DNA of 21,040 nt from Phallusia fumigata (taxonomy: Eukaryota > Chordata > Ascidiacea > Phlebobranchia > Ascidiidae): NCBI GenBank assembly GCA_008931825.1, contig QXVZ01021613.1, positions 1 to 21,040 of the forward strand, written 5' to 3'. This document shows positions 1 through 15,200 of this stretch, one piece after another. How positions within the stretch are numbered: position 1 is the first letter of the stretch; each line of letters starts with the position of its first letter. A program made the position numbers and the translations under genes. The notes beneath the pieces were generated by a model. The model searched no databases. It was not told where the DNA came from and saw only the letters and a program-made list of their open reading frames with translations.

Positions 1-414
1 TTCACGGTTTTAAGTATTCTCAGTAGGAAGGCACAAGCCAGTACTTGAGTCGAAAACATTTTCTACATGTAAAAAAAGGTTTTTGTCATCGGCAGGAAGG
101 TAGAAGATGTTTTACACGCAAGTACTGGCTTCTATCTTCTAGTCAAGATAATTGTCACACTTCGCGCAGTATCTTTGTATGTTTTGCCGACTATGTTTAC
201 TGTCATGTTCATGCAGTTACAAAAAACAAGATTAAGGTTAATGCAACATAAAAGCAAGGTGTATATTGGTAGCATGAATAGACATCGTTTTTACAAGAAA
301 ATATATTGCACATCGGACTATCACCGGCAAATTATTAACCAACCCAGAGATTTCGCTTCGTGTTGTGTCATTACGGGCCTACGTAACCGTTGATGACGTC
401 ATTGCTCTTCGCAG
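1..414. other. Galpha-s intron (3' part), non-coding
   Basis: No coding segment of the Galpha-s switch I/II region could be found here, so the preceding exon lies outside the window. The stretch holds a 97-bp MITE-like element (35-131) and a CRE palindrome close to the acceptor. Confidence 0.7.
35..131. mobile_element. MITE-like element, AAGCCAGTACTTG family, copy 1
   Basis: A perfect 13-bp terminal inverted repeat, AAGCCAGTACTTG at 35-47 and its reverse complement at 119-131, bounds a 97-bp element. The inverted similarity continues inward through a GAAAACATT/GATGTTTTAC-type segment. It is non-coding. Related elements lie at 6749-6837 and 20096-20159. No target-site duplication was identified. 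Confidence 0.75.
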
Positions 415-4466
<4,052 letters not shown>

Positions 4467-5260
4467 CGTGACAAGCGGCCACGTCATCGATTGCTCGACC
4501 GCTACGTCACGCCGCGATTCCGTGCCCCCCCTGACTGCAACCAGCGAACCCGATACGTTTGCACATCATGGACACATCGCGGGGAAAGGGTGGAGGCGGT
4601 TTTGCCCGGATTCGTTAGCGATTCTCACTGTTTCTTTACGCACGAGGAGGCCTACGAAGGCCCGGCGCGGACATTAGCCGACCACGACCCCCCAAACCCC
4701 CTGTTCTAGTTTTCGCCGCATTGTGTGTTCTTTGGCGCCACCTGGGGAGTCCCCTACAACGCAACTACCACCCCCTATCCCCTTTTTTCCGCTGGACCCG
4801 TCGAAAAAAAACCAGCCCCTCTTCTTACCCAACCACCCCTTGTTCTGTATTTATTTTAGAGATGAACTTAATCGTTGTCGAAGCGCGCCTCACACCCGCC
4901 ATCCAGTGGCCGGTTTTCTGAATCCTGTTTGTCGCTAGCTGGCTTCTCTCTCTCTATCGGTAGCCCCCCCAATCTGTTCTCCGATCAGTGATTTTATTTT
5001 TTCTTTCTTTTTTCCGGTTTCAAATTATGAGAACTATGCGCAAAAAAATTCACCGCGAGGTTGAGATTGACCTCGAGTGAACCCGCGCCACGCCCCCTTC
5101 GATTTCAACCAATCACAGCTATCCGAATTTTCCTACCGTTGTACATCGCTAGGGTAACTCAGCAAGCATAATCACTTTTTATTACTATTATTATTCTTAT
5201 TATTATTGTTGCTAGTTGCATTGCGCGCGCCCGGCTCCTGATGACGTACACCGTTGGTGA

Positions 5261-5268
5261 TGACGTCA
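5261..5268. promoter_or_regulatory. CRE palindrome TGACGTCA
   Basis: Full CREB/ATF consensus octamer inside the GC-rich region, with a TGACGTAC half-match 22 bases upstream (5240). One of seven such octamers in the window. Confidence 0.5.
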
Positions 5269-5475
5269 CTTACAGTGCGCGATCGGGGCAGTTGTGTACG
5301 GACAATTTTGCTTGTTTACTTTATTTTCCCCCCTCTCTTACTACTTACTATTATTATTTTTATTTGCGTAGTCGAATTCTGAAACACGTGCGTCGCGCGG
5401 CCCTCCCTCCCCCCACAAGACTTTAAACAAACAAACCAACGAAAAGAAGAACGAAAAAACACAAAACATGATGTC

Positions 5476-5489
5476 GTAACCATAGCAAC
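5476..5489 (+). promoter_or_regulatory. RFX X-box GTAACCATAGCAAC
   Basis: Matches the X-box consensus GTNRCC-NN-RGYAAC at every position. RFX factors regulate ciliary genes in animals. No ciliary gene is visible nearby, so a role is unproven. Confidence 0.4.
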
Positions 5490-5611
5490 ACGCGGTGCTG
5501 GAATCACGTGCACTTGGTGCCGCCCTCGCAGTTCACTCTGACGGCTAATCCGGACCAGTAGCACACCTGCACCCCCCACACAGCCGGAATTTCTTGTTCT
5601 CGTACGGTCTC

Positions 5612-5619
5612 TGACGTCA
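5612..5619. promoter_or_regulatory. CRE palindrome TGACGTCA
   Basis: Full CREB/ATF octamer, followed 22 bases later by GTGACGTAAC, a second CRE-like site. Confidence 0.5.
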
Positions 5620-6097
5620 CAATCGAAAACGCGCTGGTCTGTGACGTAACAAGGATCGCCGCCCGATGTTTTTCTTTATCCTTCCCCCTCTACTTTTTTT
5701 AAATTTACTGTAATTAGGGTTTGTTTACTTCAGGATGCGGCGAGTCTACAAAACGAAAAAAAGTTTTGACCAACAAACGTGGTCCTGTTGTTTCGTGTGT
5801 TCCACACCACGTGAGCTTATTACAGTCTCATTTTGTTGCCTAGGCTCCAACGCAAACTGTTATCCCCCTTATTTTGCAAACTGGGTCGTTAGTGGCTTAA
5901 CAGACGAAAGTCAAGCAAGGGAGAAAGACTGCAGAGTGAAAACGGGTTTACGAACCAGCTTTGTGTAGCGAAGTGTCACAGAATCGCTGCTAAACAGTTG
6001 GGGAACGCGCTCAAAAAGGGTTTCAAATCAACCACATATCGCTATTACAGCCATGACGGATTCCAAGCATCAAACCAAGTTTCACTTTGAGGGAGCA

Positions 6098-6103
6098 AAT
6101 AAA
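6098..6103 (+). terminator. First canonical AATAAA after the Galpha-s stop
   Basis: No AATAAA or ATTAAA was found between the stop at 4466 and this site. If used, it implies a 3'UTR of about 1.6 kb. Downstream GT-rich sequence is weak, so a non-canonical upstream site is equally possible. Confidence 0.3.
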
Positions 6104-6748
6104 CAGGTCTTACAAAGGTATTGGCAAATTGCTGAGTTATCATGAATTGTAAGTTCTATATTATTGACAAGTTTTTGTCAGATGAAAAAGGTGTTGAGAA
6201 GACCAGACCATCAGGTCATCCAAAAAACAGGGACCCCCTAGACTAGAGGTACGCATGACCGTTTTTGACAAAAAAAGGTACTTGTTTCCTACTTCGGCGC
6301 AAAGGCAAATATTCTGGCCTTGCGTTTATTGTTGTTGCGAAAAAACAACATTTATCTGTCAAATTTCAACTACAGCATGGAAAAGGGTCTCATTGACAGA
6401 TCGACACCCTAGCAAAGTTCAGGTCCAACTTTGAACCAACCAATACTACCCAAATGAGAAATAAGGGCCATTATTTTCATGGGGTCTTCTCATTCCCCTC
6501 CCAAAAAAAAAATAAAAAAGCAACAATATTAAGTTGAGCAGCACTTCCTGTAGGTTTGATAACCAGGAAAATGAAGGGCTGGGATGTTGATACCGTTACA
6601 AGTGTTTTTTCGAAAACTTTTTCCCGGCATTTCGCGGTCCTTAGTGTAGTCTATGGCGGCCACTGGATATTGCTTTTTTGTGAACTCAGTGAACAGTGCA
6701 CACTAATGAACGAAAATTTGAAAACGTAAGATTAAATACAAAGATACA

Positions 6749-6837
6749 AAGCCAGTGCTTGTGTAAAAAACATTTCTACGTTACGACAAACGCTGTTGTT
6801 ATTATCAGAGACAAAAACATTGGTCAAGCATTGGCTT
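6749..6837. mobile_element. MITE-like element, AAGCCAGTACTTG family, copy 2
   Basis: Ends AAGCCAGTGCTTG (6749-6761) and CAAGCATTGGCTT (6825-6837) are inverted with one mismatch; length 89 bp. The internal block TTTCTACGTTACGACAAACG also occurs, with two changes, in the copy at 20096. Confidence 0.7.
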
Positions 6838-7109
6838 ATTTTCGCAAATCTAACCCAGGGTAATTCCAGTATTGTCAAAAGAGTGTTAACGGGCGAAAGG
6901 GAAGTGTATGCTTCTAATGCACAACTGGAAAACTAGTGCAAGAAAAAAAGCTTAAGAGCACAATAGCGAAAATAGTTATGGCATTGAACAAAGTAGTCTA
7001 TATACAGCACTGTTTTGTGTTCAAAATGACAAAAAATGGCCAGCTTACTGAAACTAAATAGCGATGAAAGCATTTGGTGATTTTGTTTCAGCAAAAAATA
7101 AGTTCGAGG

Positions 7110-7580
7110 TTGCGGTTGAAAAACTAGCAGTTGATGTGTTGAATAATAACGAGCATTTTTGCTAGTTTTTGTTCAAATTAAATTAGTGTCGCCGCCTGCG
7201 TTAATTCCGCCGAATTTAAAAGTTTCTAAAAGCTTGCGCACTTTGCGCGCATTTTTGCAACAATTTCACCAAAAGTTACGAAGCGTTTTTTATACCTCAC
7301 TCAGCATGTGCCGGCAATGCTAAGGAAACAAACTTTTAATTCAANTTGCGGTTGAAAAACTAGCAGTTGATGTGTTGAATAATAACGAGCATTTTTGCTA
7401 GTTTTTGTTCAAATTAAATTAGTGTCGCCGCCTGCGTTAATTCCGCCGAATTTAAAAGTTTCTAAAAGCTTGCGCACTTTGCGCGCATTTTTGCAACAAT
7501 TTCACCAAAAGTTACGAAGCGTTTTTTATACCTCACTCAGCATGTGCCGGCAATGCTAAGGAAACAAACTTTTAATTCAA
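7110..7580. repeat. 235-bp direct repeat flanking the N at 7345
   Basis: 7110-7344 and 7346-7580 show no difference by eye, both running from TTGCGGTTGAAAAACTAG to TTTAATTCAA. The N at 7345 is the only base between them. This is the signature of two overlapping contig ends joined without merging; the true sequence probably has one copy. Confidence 0.9.
7345..7345. other. Single N, contig junction
   Basis: Lies between two 235-bp copies with no visible difference; the sequence on each side is the same overlap. Confidence 0.9.
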
Positions 7581-7589
7581 GTGAGCCCG

Positions 7590-8141
7590 CTAAAATTTTG
7601 GGCGGCCAGACATTTCCTTTGTCAGGCACCAACACCACGCTTCTACGCCAGTTGCCGCCAGGCGAAATTTCTTTTTCCTTCATCGTTGTGTTTAAATTTT
7701 TAGCGAGTCTGTATACAGTTCAATATCCCTAATTAAAGTCGAATTATACAAATGAGCGTGTTTTGGTGTAGTTTTTGGCGCAAAAAAACATACCAGAATC
7801 TAATTTGAGCGGTCGGTTGGGCCGAGCGGCAAAACGAGAATTTTGCGAATGCCGCGTAAACTGCGTCACGCTATGACGTAGCACATCAGCTGGTCGGGTG
7901 GCTTGGCGCCGGCGCGATGGTTCGCGCGCGTTTACTAATGAATGAACGAGATAACTCGGCGAGGGGAGACCTGTTCCTGTCTTCTTCTGAGTTTCTTGCA
8001 CCGTGCAGTGACGTGCTCTAACGCAAACGTGAATAATGTGTTCTGTGTGACAATCTGAAAGCTGAAAAACCACAAATGAACAAAAAATTGCCAAAACTTT
8101 GCCAAATCAAATTCTGTTGGAGCTGGAGGTGCACTTTTGAG
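7590..8141 (+). promoter_or_regulatory. Putative cyclin E promoter and 5' non-coding exon
   Basis: First strong candidate upstream of the cyclin E start. It contains an E2F palindrome, CpG-rich stretches (GGCGCCGGCGCG around 7905), CRE-like half sites near 7860-7880 and 8007, and ends at possible donors GTAAAT (8142) or GTAAGT (8282). Either could splice to the strong acceptor at 9159. No transcript evidence is available, so the start site is unknown. The minus-strand 116-codon open frame here is judged accidental. Confidence 0.45.
7772..7788. promoter_or_regulatory. E2F site (TTTGGCGC, palindromic context)
   Basis: TTTTTGGCGCAAAAA contains the full E2F consensus TTTSSCGC at 7774-7781 and is symmetric. 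Cyclin E is a classic E2F/Rb target at G1/S, so the site fits the downstream gene. Confidence 0.55.
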
Positions 8142-8842
8142 GTAAATTTGCATTTATTTCATGTTTTAATTCAATTGTACGTGTTGTTCAGTGATGTAAG
8201 CAAATGATCTAACGAAACTTTTCATTGCTTTGTCAAGTTGTGAGAGAATACAGGGTAAAACCGTACAAGAGTTTGTGAGGAGTAAGTTTATTTATTGCTG
8301 TGTTATTTGTTGTGCTCATAAAACCTTATTGTCCTGATGTGTGTATTTTACATATTGTGTAGTAACAGCATCTGTCTTTCATACTGATTAATCAGTTTCA
8401 TATTACATCTTTTATGAATTTTTAACTCGAGTTTTGTAGAATGGCTTAAACATGCAGCAACACTCTTTAAAATGACTTTCTTTGTTTCATTTTCCTGCTA
8501 CTTGTTACACATTATTTTTATTGGTGGTTGGCATATCCTAAGTAACATATCTGAATAAGACTGTATGGTCTAAAACAGAAGCTGCTTGTAAAATTTAAGT
8601 CTAAGGCAAACTTAATATTGAACAACAAATTTTGTTGCTGTAGACAGGTTAAAAAACCAGTTATTTTGTACCTGTAGGTTTACGTCAATGTATGGTACAA
8701 ATTATTGATTTCACAAGCATAAGGCGTATGTTGGCAATTCTTACATTGATATCCTCACCAATTGGTTTTTGATGTAAATTTTAGCTGTGTACACATACTT
8801 TGCTAGGGAATGGTGTAATGTTGGAGTTATGATAAATGTTTA

Positions 8843-9057
8843 GTTTGTGTTAAAAATGTAAATATAGTTATCTGTAAAAGTTTATTTTGCGATTTGAAAA
8901 AAGCACAGCAAATAGCTTTTAACAGTGAAAATGAAACATGGAAGTTTTGNGTTTGTGTTAAAAATGTAAATATAGTTATCTGTAAAAGTTTATTTTGCGA
9001 TTTGAAAAAAGCACAGCAAATAGCTTTTAACAGTGAAAATGAAACATGGAAGTTTTG
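8843..9057. repeat. 107-bp direct repeat flanking the N at 8950
   Basis: 8843-8949 and 8951-9057 are identical by eye, running from GTTTGTGTTAAAAATG to GGAAGTTTTG, with only the N between them. As at 7345, this looks like unmerged contig ends. Confidence 0.9.
8950..8950. other. Single N, contig junction
   Basis: Sits exactly between the two 107-bp copies. Confidence 0.9.
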
Positions 9058-9159
9058 ACGATGCAGTTCATGGATGAAGTTGTGTTGTCATGATAAATAG
9101 ATTCACCGATGTCCAAATACATTTTGATTAGTCTTTTATTGCTTCTTTTTATTTTACAG

Positions 9160-9204
9160 AGTGAAGAAAACCTTGTAGTGAAATCATAAGATGGTCAAAA
9201 ATCG
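9160..9204 (+). CDS. CCNE: Cyclin E first coding exon (31 nt 5'UTR plus MVKN and part of Arg)
   Basis: The strong acceptor TTTTTATTTTACAG ends at 9159. The exon has 31 nt of leader, ATG at 9191, and 14 coding nt ending CG before the perfect donor GTAAGT at 9205. CG plus the C at 12684 gives Arg and joins the next exon in frame. The acceptor could be reached from an upstream non-coding exon or, in an ascidian, by spliced-leader trans-splicing. Start choice is inferred from splice signals and phase, not from conservation. Confidence 0.6.
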
Positions 9205-12200
9205 GTAAGTTTAAGTTTACCACTATGTGTTTTAGGTTACTGTTTATTACAAACACTTCTATCATGGAATATGATGTTACTTTGATTAACCTCAAGCAAA
9301 CATTACCACATGTCAACCAATAACTTTCTTCATGCCAATTAATTTTTAGTACTGGTCACCACTTGAAATAAAAACACATAAAATTAACAAACCATAGACC
9401 AAACCAAATTATGCCAAATTAATAAAAAAGAAAAAAAAAACTTCATTTTGGCTTATGTGGGGTTCGAACCAGGGACCTAAACGCGACATGCACTTCCCGC
9501 CTTACGTTGTCGCTTGAGGGCAAAGTTCAATCCCACAAGACCTCGACATTTTTGCGGCATGTTGAGCGACGCATTATTGCTTGACGACATACCTTTTTAA
9601 CGCAATGGTAAATTCCATCACGTGTTACTTTGGATTGTGGCAGAGAAGCAATTACCCATAATGCAACAGTGCACAGCACATCGCGCGCGTTTTAAAAGTT
9701 TACAAATTGCGCCAAAGATTGACTTTTACAAATGATTGCATTTTTGTGTTCTAAAACAAGTTTTTTAGATGATTAAAGCTTTGTTACGTTTGAGTGCATC
9801 AGTCGTTATTTCCAAAACTGGTCATTAAAAGATTTTAAATCATACCTTTCGTCATTTTTGAAACAAAAAACGGATAAACACTTAAAAATCGCCCTGATTC
9901 TCTTCCTCGTGTTTGTCTATCCCTTCTGACGTGCTGTTAACAGATAACAATCCCCTCCGATGCATGCCCAACTTCCGCCAGACGCCTTGTCGCTCTCGTT
10001 TTTCGCTTGCGCGGAGAACGACGTCCTGCAGCGCGCGACAAAAACTCAACACAGACGTGTCAGCAACAATAATGACCGTTATCAAAGGCTGGCACCCCCG
10101 TGCAAGGCAGGTGCAACGCGCTCCACCTTTTTTCGCCGAAACTTCGAGGGAAGGCGTTTTGAGACTATCGTCAAACGGCGGTGGGCATTGTGTTTGTGCA
10201 CATGCGATTGTAAGGACTATGAATAGCGATGTTAAGGTGCTGGAAGTCGATTCATTTGCAGTAAACGCATGCTGTGAAAGTTAACAGTGGTAGGTCAAGT
10301 GTATGCGATCTTACCTGCGATACGGTGTAGCCGCCTTTTCAAATTATGATAGGTTTGCTGCACATAAAGTGGATTGTTGTCAGTGATGGTTGGGTAAAGT
10401 CTTTGCTGCGACACTGCATGGCGTATAGCGCTAATTCATCTGCAACTATGTAAACGCGTTGCCTACATCTTTCAAACTGGTGTTGGTTTATCTGTTCAAC
10501 GAAGAGTGTGGCCTGGTCGCTAACTTGAACGTCGTTATCTTTTGGTACTTCAAAGCATCTCAAAGTTTGGTTGTGTGTTTGAGGTTGTATCTGCTCTGGA
10601 GTTTGTGTGTCCTGTTTGCACAGAGCTTGTCTGCTGCCGTGTGACCCAGTTAGTTGAGGTCACCTAGGGTTTATCCGGGCACTTAGCCACCGTGTGTGTA
10701 TTTCATCAGTTTTGCGCATTTGAAACTGCGCTTGATTCAAAGGTTTGTTTGTTTGTTAGTTCAACACATTTCAGACTAATATGAATGCATGTGAAACAGC
10801 GAGTTGTTTGTGTTTTGTCAACGTAACATAACCCAGCGAGGTTTTTCTAGTCTAGTTCTGTTGAGCGATGTAAATGTCCCACTGAATTATCTGTTATTTT
10901 GCCTGGAGCAAACCTTACACAACACTTTGCGTTATTTCAACATAAAAGTAACACTGATTAAAATATTATTTATTTTGCGGTACACCCTAGTTTTCATTGA
11001 CAATGAGCAGATTACATAGGAACAGTGCGATTATCAGAAAAATCACATCCGCACAAAACACCATTCTAAATGCTCTTGGCCCTCGAGCGTTATAGCTTTG
11101 ACCATCTTTTGCAATATTGACACCTAGCGGAGACGGTTGTTTGGTTCGCTTCGCCGCTTGGTGGCCACAAATTGCTACTTTCTAGATAGGTGATGAGAAA
11201 ATGCTTGTGAAAGAGAAATGACGCCTGTTTCGGTTTTGAACATTCCGGACGTCATGTTAACGTTAATTCATGTCCTGAAATTTTGTTGTACGGCCCCCGG
11301 GTCACATATTGCCTGTGGTTGACTCTTAACTGTCCCGCTAGAGCCAATTTCAAGTTACAAAATAGACGCATTTGATTAAATAGGCGACGTAAGCCAGAGC
11401 ATGTAGTCTTACCACCTTGTCGAAGCAATGCTATTTACTGCTTTTTACAAAAAGTAAAATTATTATCATGGAGAATAGAGTTAGACACCTCTCATGACGT
11501 AAAGTTTATTTTGTAAATCCCACGCATTTCGAAGCCAAACCCAAAACTTTCCTATTATTTCCATTAATCGTTACAATAAATTCAAGTTGCGACAACATTT
11601 GCCCCCAGAAAAAAACCAGCATCGTAATACGCGTTATGTATATTGCCGATTGCCTGTTTCAATTCCCGTGGCGTTTAAACGTGAGAAACATGCAACAAAT
11701 CCTCGGCACGCCAAAAGTGATCTGTCTGCTACACAAATTCACGATCGAACCGTTTAATGCTTCGACCATGGGTGGACGAAATCGCACTGAGATTAAATCC
11801 CCCCTTTTGACGACGGCCTAATTCCATTGTGCTGGCGCCACACAAGCATTTCTATGCTGCCTGCGCTTTTTCTTCGTTCCGAGAACGGCTCTTTATAATC
11901 GTTGACGCCATAATTACGCGCGTGTTTATGTAAATAGACCTGCAAGCGTGTGGTGGTGACTGTGTTTTGTTACTTTTGTCGTGAGACCGCTTGCCCACGT
12001 TCTATTTTCCGAATAATCAGACAAAATTGACTGTCAGTTATCGCGTGCATTTATTGGTAAGCTACATAAGTTTGTAAATAGTCGCTAGTATGGTTTTCAA
12101 ATAGTAAAATAAGTAAGTGAATTTGGAAAGCATTGTTTACCTTTGCGGTGTTATGTTTAGATGAGTGACAGCTGAGTTTTGCGATCAGAGCATCGTCAGT

Positions 12201-15200
12201 TTTAAGCAGCGTAATGGAAAAAATTCAGCTAAACCTAGAAACTGATGTTAATCTCTTCAACGAGGAACGTTACACTTTGTTAACGAGTTCATGCGTGTTT
12301 ATAGAAGTATCAACTTAATTTATCATTACCAAGATCCAGACCAAGGGGCGGTTGGCCAAATCACTTCATTTGTTACTCTTCTTTTGCAGCTATAACTGTA
12401 GACAATGTGTTTAAACTCATGTTAAATTTAAACAATATCTATACAACGTGTTAGTCATGGTTATCAGGTAAGTCGGATTAATCAATTAATTTACATTACA
12501 ATATAGTTGTTTCTGTGTTGTATGATGTCATTGCTTCGTTTTGGGTGTGTTGTTTGGACGGTATTTTATTTTAATGAAAAAACAGAGAGCTTGTATATAG
12601 TGAATACTTTGTAATATAAATGTTTCAACAATGGCAAAAAGAGATGACTTGTAGTGACAATCAAAGTTTATTTTGATTTCCAGCAAAACTGAAACATCAA
12701 AGAAAATCGAAGGAAGCAAGTCTACGTCATCAGCTCGATCCGCTGCCACGAGCAACAAGACGAGGAAGCGAGCGAGAGAACCCGAGTCGGAAAAGAAAGA
12801 AAGCAACACGACTGCAGAGGTACGGATCAAAACATTTGCTGTTTGCCATGCCATGCTAAGTTATTCCGGTTAACATAAGAGGTTTTTTAGTTTTTTTTAT
12901 CATGTACACGGTTTTATGCCGTTAATAGGAGGTCCAGTAAAATCAAGTTTGTGTCCTGTTTTAGAGGAAAATGTGCCTGGCATAATGTAACGCTATGTAT
13001 TGCTTGTTATTGGTCCTGTTCTCAAAAGGACACGTATTGTTATTTTTTCTGTCTCATGCTAACAGTTTGGCAATGAAAAAGTCTTTTAAAGATCTTTAAA
13101 TTTTTACACATGATAGATGGGTTTCTAAAGTTGTACACTATAACATTTTGACCCCAGTTCCCATCGATTAACCCTCAGGCCCCCTAAACGTGGCATTTGA
13201 TAAACAATAACATACGATTGTTGCTGTAGGACTGCGTCGCATCGAAGCGCCACTGCAAAATGGATCCACAAATCGAAAACCGTCGTCAAAAGTTTCACGA
13301 AAAGGTAAGATAGAGTTCAGTTTATAGAAATCGTAGCATTCCAAGTTTTGAAAGCTGATAAAACTGGACTGATCTAAAAGAAACCTCTTGCTGGCCTAGA
13401 ATTGCCAGTAAAGCCCAAAATGTTTTATATTTCGAATGTTCGTTGTACAGCCGGCAAAAAAAACCTTAAACAATTCGTTAATCAATCGACACGGTTAATT
13501 GCACAAGGCAGTTATATAGTGTTTGCGCATTTCAAAATTTTCTACAAAAAAGTAAATATTACACCAGTGCCAGTAAGTATACGCAAAGTTGTTTCTTACT
13601 CGCAATTTACAACACACTCAAAAACTGATGTCAACAAGGTGTAACTGTAAACCGGGTTCGGTGTGCCATACGTCCGCCAATCGAGTGCGCCCTCTGCTCA
13701 TGTCCAGACAAGTTACATTTGGCGGTTACTTCAATTTCGCCAACACACACAGTCGGTCTACTCTCGTCTGCTTACCACACGTTGCAACCGACGAAGGCTT
13801 CAAATCGTTGCGTACAGTTGTGTTTAGTTTGTCAGGTTTTTACGCCAGTGTTATTAGTATTTAGTTTTACTAAACGGGCGATGGTGTTGTTTATTTGCAA
13901 GTTTGTATTAAAGGTGTATCAATAATGATGTGTAGTAGAGTTACAGTCGAAGAATTAGACTTAACGGTGAAACAAAACGGTGAAAAACATAAGAGTATGT
14001 AATATATTTGGAAAAACTCGTGATTTGCAAGTCCAAAAACGTGTTTATGTATAATTGAGTGAGATTGGTTGTTGTGTAACACAGTTGCGTTAAGTTTGTA
14101 GCTGGGTATTTGCTCTAAGCATGGTTTGGTTTACAAATATACGGTTGTAAAGTCGACAGTGAAGTCAAAAGCAGCTTCACACGATTCTTGTCAGGATTTA
14201 AATAATGTAGGCACAGGGTGGTACAATTGATCACGCGCTACGTGAATTTCAATTTGTAAAACTGTTAGGTAGGCCTTCGTTTTTTTGCTGTCCCATTTCC
14301 TGCTAAATTCACTAGACAATGACGTCATTGTTGACATAACAGTGATGTATTTTTTAGACATATGACTATAATAAAATCTTGCATGTTATGTTAACGACAT
14401 AACTGTTAACCAACCAGGCCGACTGGAGACCCATTGACGACCAAATGTTCCCCACCCCCCTAAAAGACGGCCCCGACGCCGAAAACGATGACGTCATTGT
14501 GTTGGGAAATGCCATGACGTCACCACGGTGTCTCAGGACCAAACGACCCGGAGTTTTGCAAGAGATCAATTCGGAAGAGGCGACGCATTACCAGTTCCGG
14601 AATATTTTCACCCCCTGCTCTGTCTACCGGCCCTCCCCCCTACCCACACTCAGGTAAGCGTTACGTCATCAAATGTTATTACGTCAGAACGGCCACGTGA
14701 GCTGGTATGGTTTTGTTAACTTGACTGCGTGCAAGTTTATGGGCAGATTTTTTAATTGTGCTAGAGCCCTAGACCCACTGGTTTTGAATTTCGTTGGAAC
14801 TTCTGAAACTGTTAAAAATATAATTGCCAAAGAGCTTGTATGTAGGAGCACAGTGGACAGACATGACGAGTAGCTAAATTAAAAACATAACTGCCAGAGA
14901 ACTTTAGTGAATACATTGTATTGCAAACGTTTCGACAATCACTGTTGTCATCATCAGTGCAAAAACAATGTAAAAATTATTGTCATTATTACAATATATT
15001 CACCATACACAAGCTCCCTGGCAGTTACGTTTTTAATTAACTTATTTTTCAAGCAATCCGTTAATTACTGTGTTTAGTTGGTACGGGATTGCCGTTGTTA
15101 CGGAGTGTTCACTTGACCTTGTAACAAACAATAGGGCGAAAAGATAAAAGCGAAAACGCCCTGTAATTCCAGTTAATAATAAAAACAAAGCGTGGAATCC

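Larger units (their letters stand above)
4467..5750 (+). other. GC-rich sequence after the Galpha-s stop: 3'UTR and/or regulatory DNA
   Basis: CpG-rich and C-run-rich, unlike the AT-rich introns. No recognisable protein. Sites seen include TTTGGCGC (4731), a kappaB-like palindrome GGGGAGTCCCC (4744-4754), CCAAT (5109-5113), a (TTA)n tract near 5179-5211, CRE palindromes at 5261 and 5612, a perfect RFX X-box (5476-5489) and CACGTG E-boxes near 5394 and 5506. It could be long 3'UTR, since the first AATAAA is at 6098, or an enhancer or promoter region. Open frames here are short and unrecognised. Confidence 0.6.
5751..7580. other. Intergenic spacer
   Basis: No recognisable gene. The 77-codon open frame at 5735-5968 is preceded by an acceptor-like CTTCAG but matches no family I know. 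The rest is AT-rich and contains a MITE (6749-6837) and the duplicated segment around the N at 7345. Confidence 0.6.
8142..9159. other. Putative first cyclin E intron, no gene seen
   Basis: AT-rich, with no open frame of interest. Contains the 107-bp duplication around the N at 8950 and ends in the long pyrimidine tract before the acceptor at 9159. Confidence 0.5.
9205..12389. other. Cyclin E intron, 5' part
   Basis: No recognised coding exon. Contains a tRNA-like B-box island (9452-9550), a second E2F consensus (GCGCCAAA, 9709-9716), a CpG-rich stretch near 9930-10200, an everted AGGTCA-type pair (TGACCC 10642, AGGTCA 10657, spacer 9) and the dispersed repeat copy B (11287-11484). CpG-richer sequence near 11830-12060 ends at a donor-like GTAAGC (12057), which could belong to an alternative promoter. 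Confidence 0.6.

Noticed and set aside
5735..5968. 77-codon open frame after an acceptor-like CTTCAG
   Set aside because: No family match, no downstream donor or partner exon I could identify, and several Cys/Ser-rich runs typical of chance frames.
7110..7580. A real 235-bp tandem duplication
   Set aside because: The copies show no difference by eye and meet at an N; genuine tandem copies would rarely end exactly at an undetermined base.
7744..8094. 116-codon open frame on the minus strand
   Set aside because: It overlaps the probable cyclin E promoter and leader, matches no family, and has the uneven composition of a chance frame across CpG-rich DNA.
9452..9550. A functional tRNA gene on the minus strand
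   Set aside because: The B-box and T-run are present, but the T stem does not pair and no acceptor partner was found.
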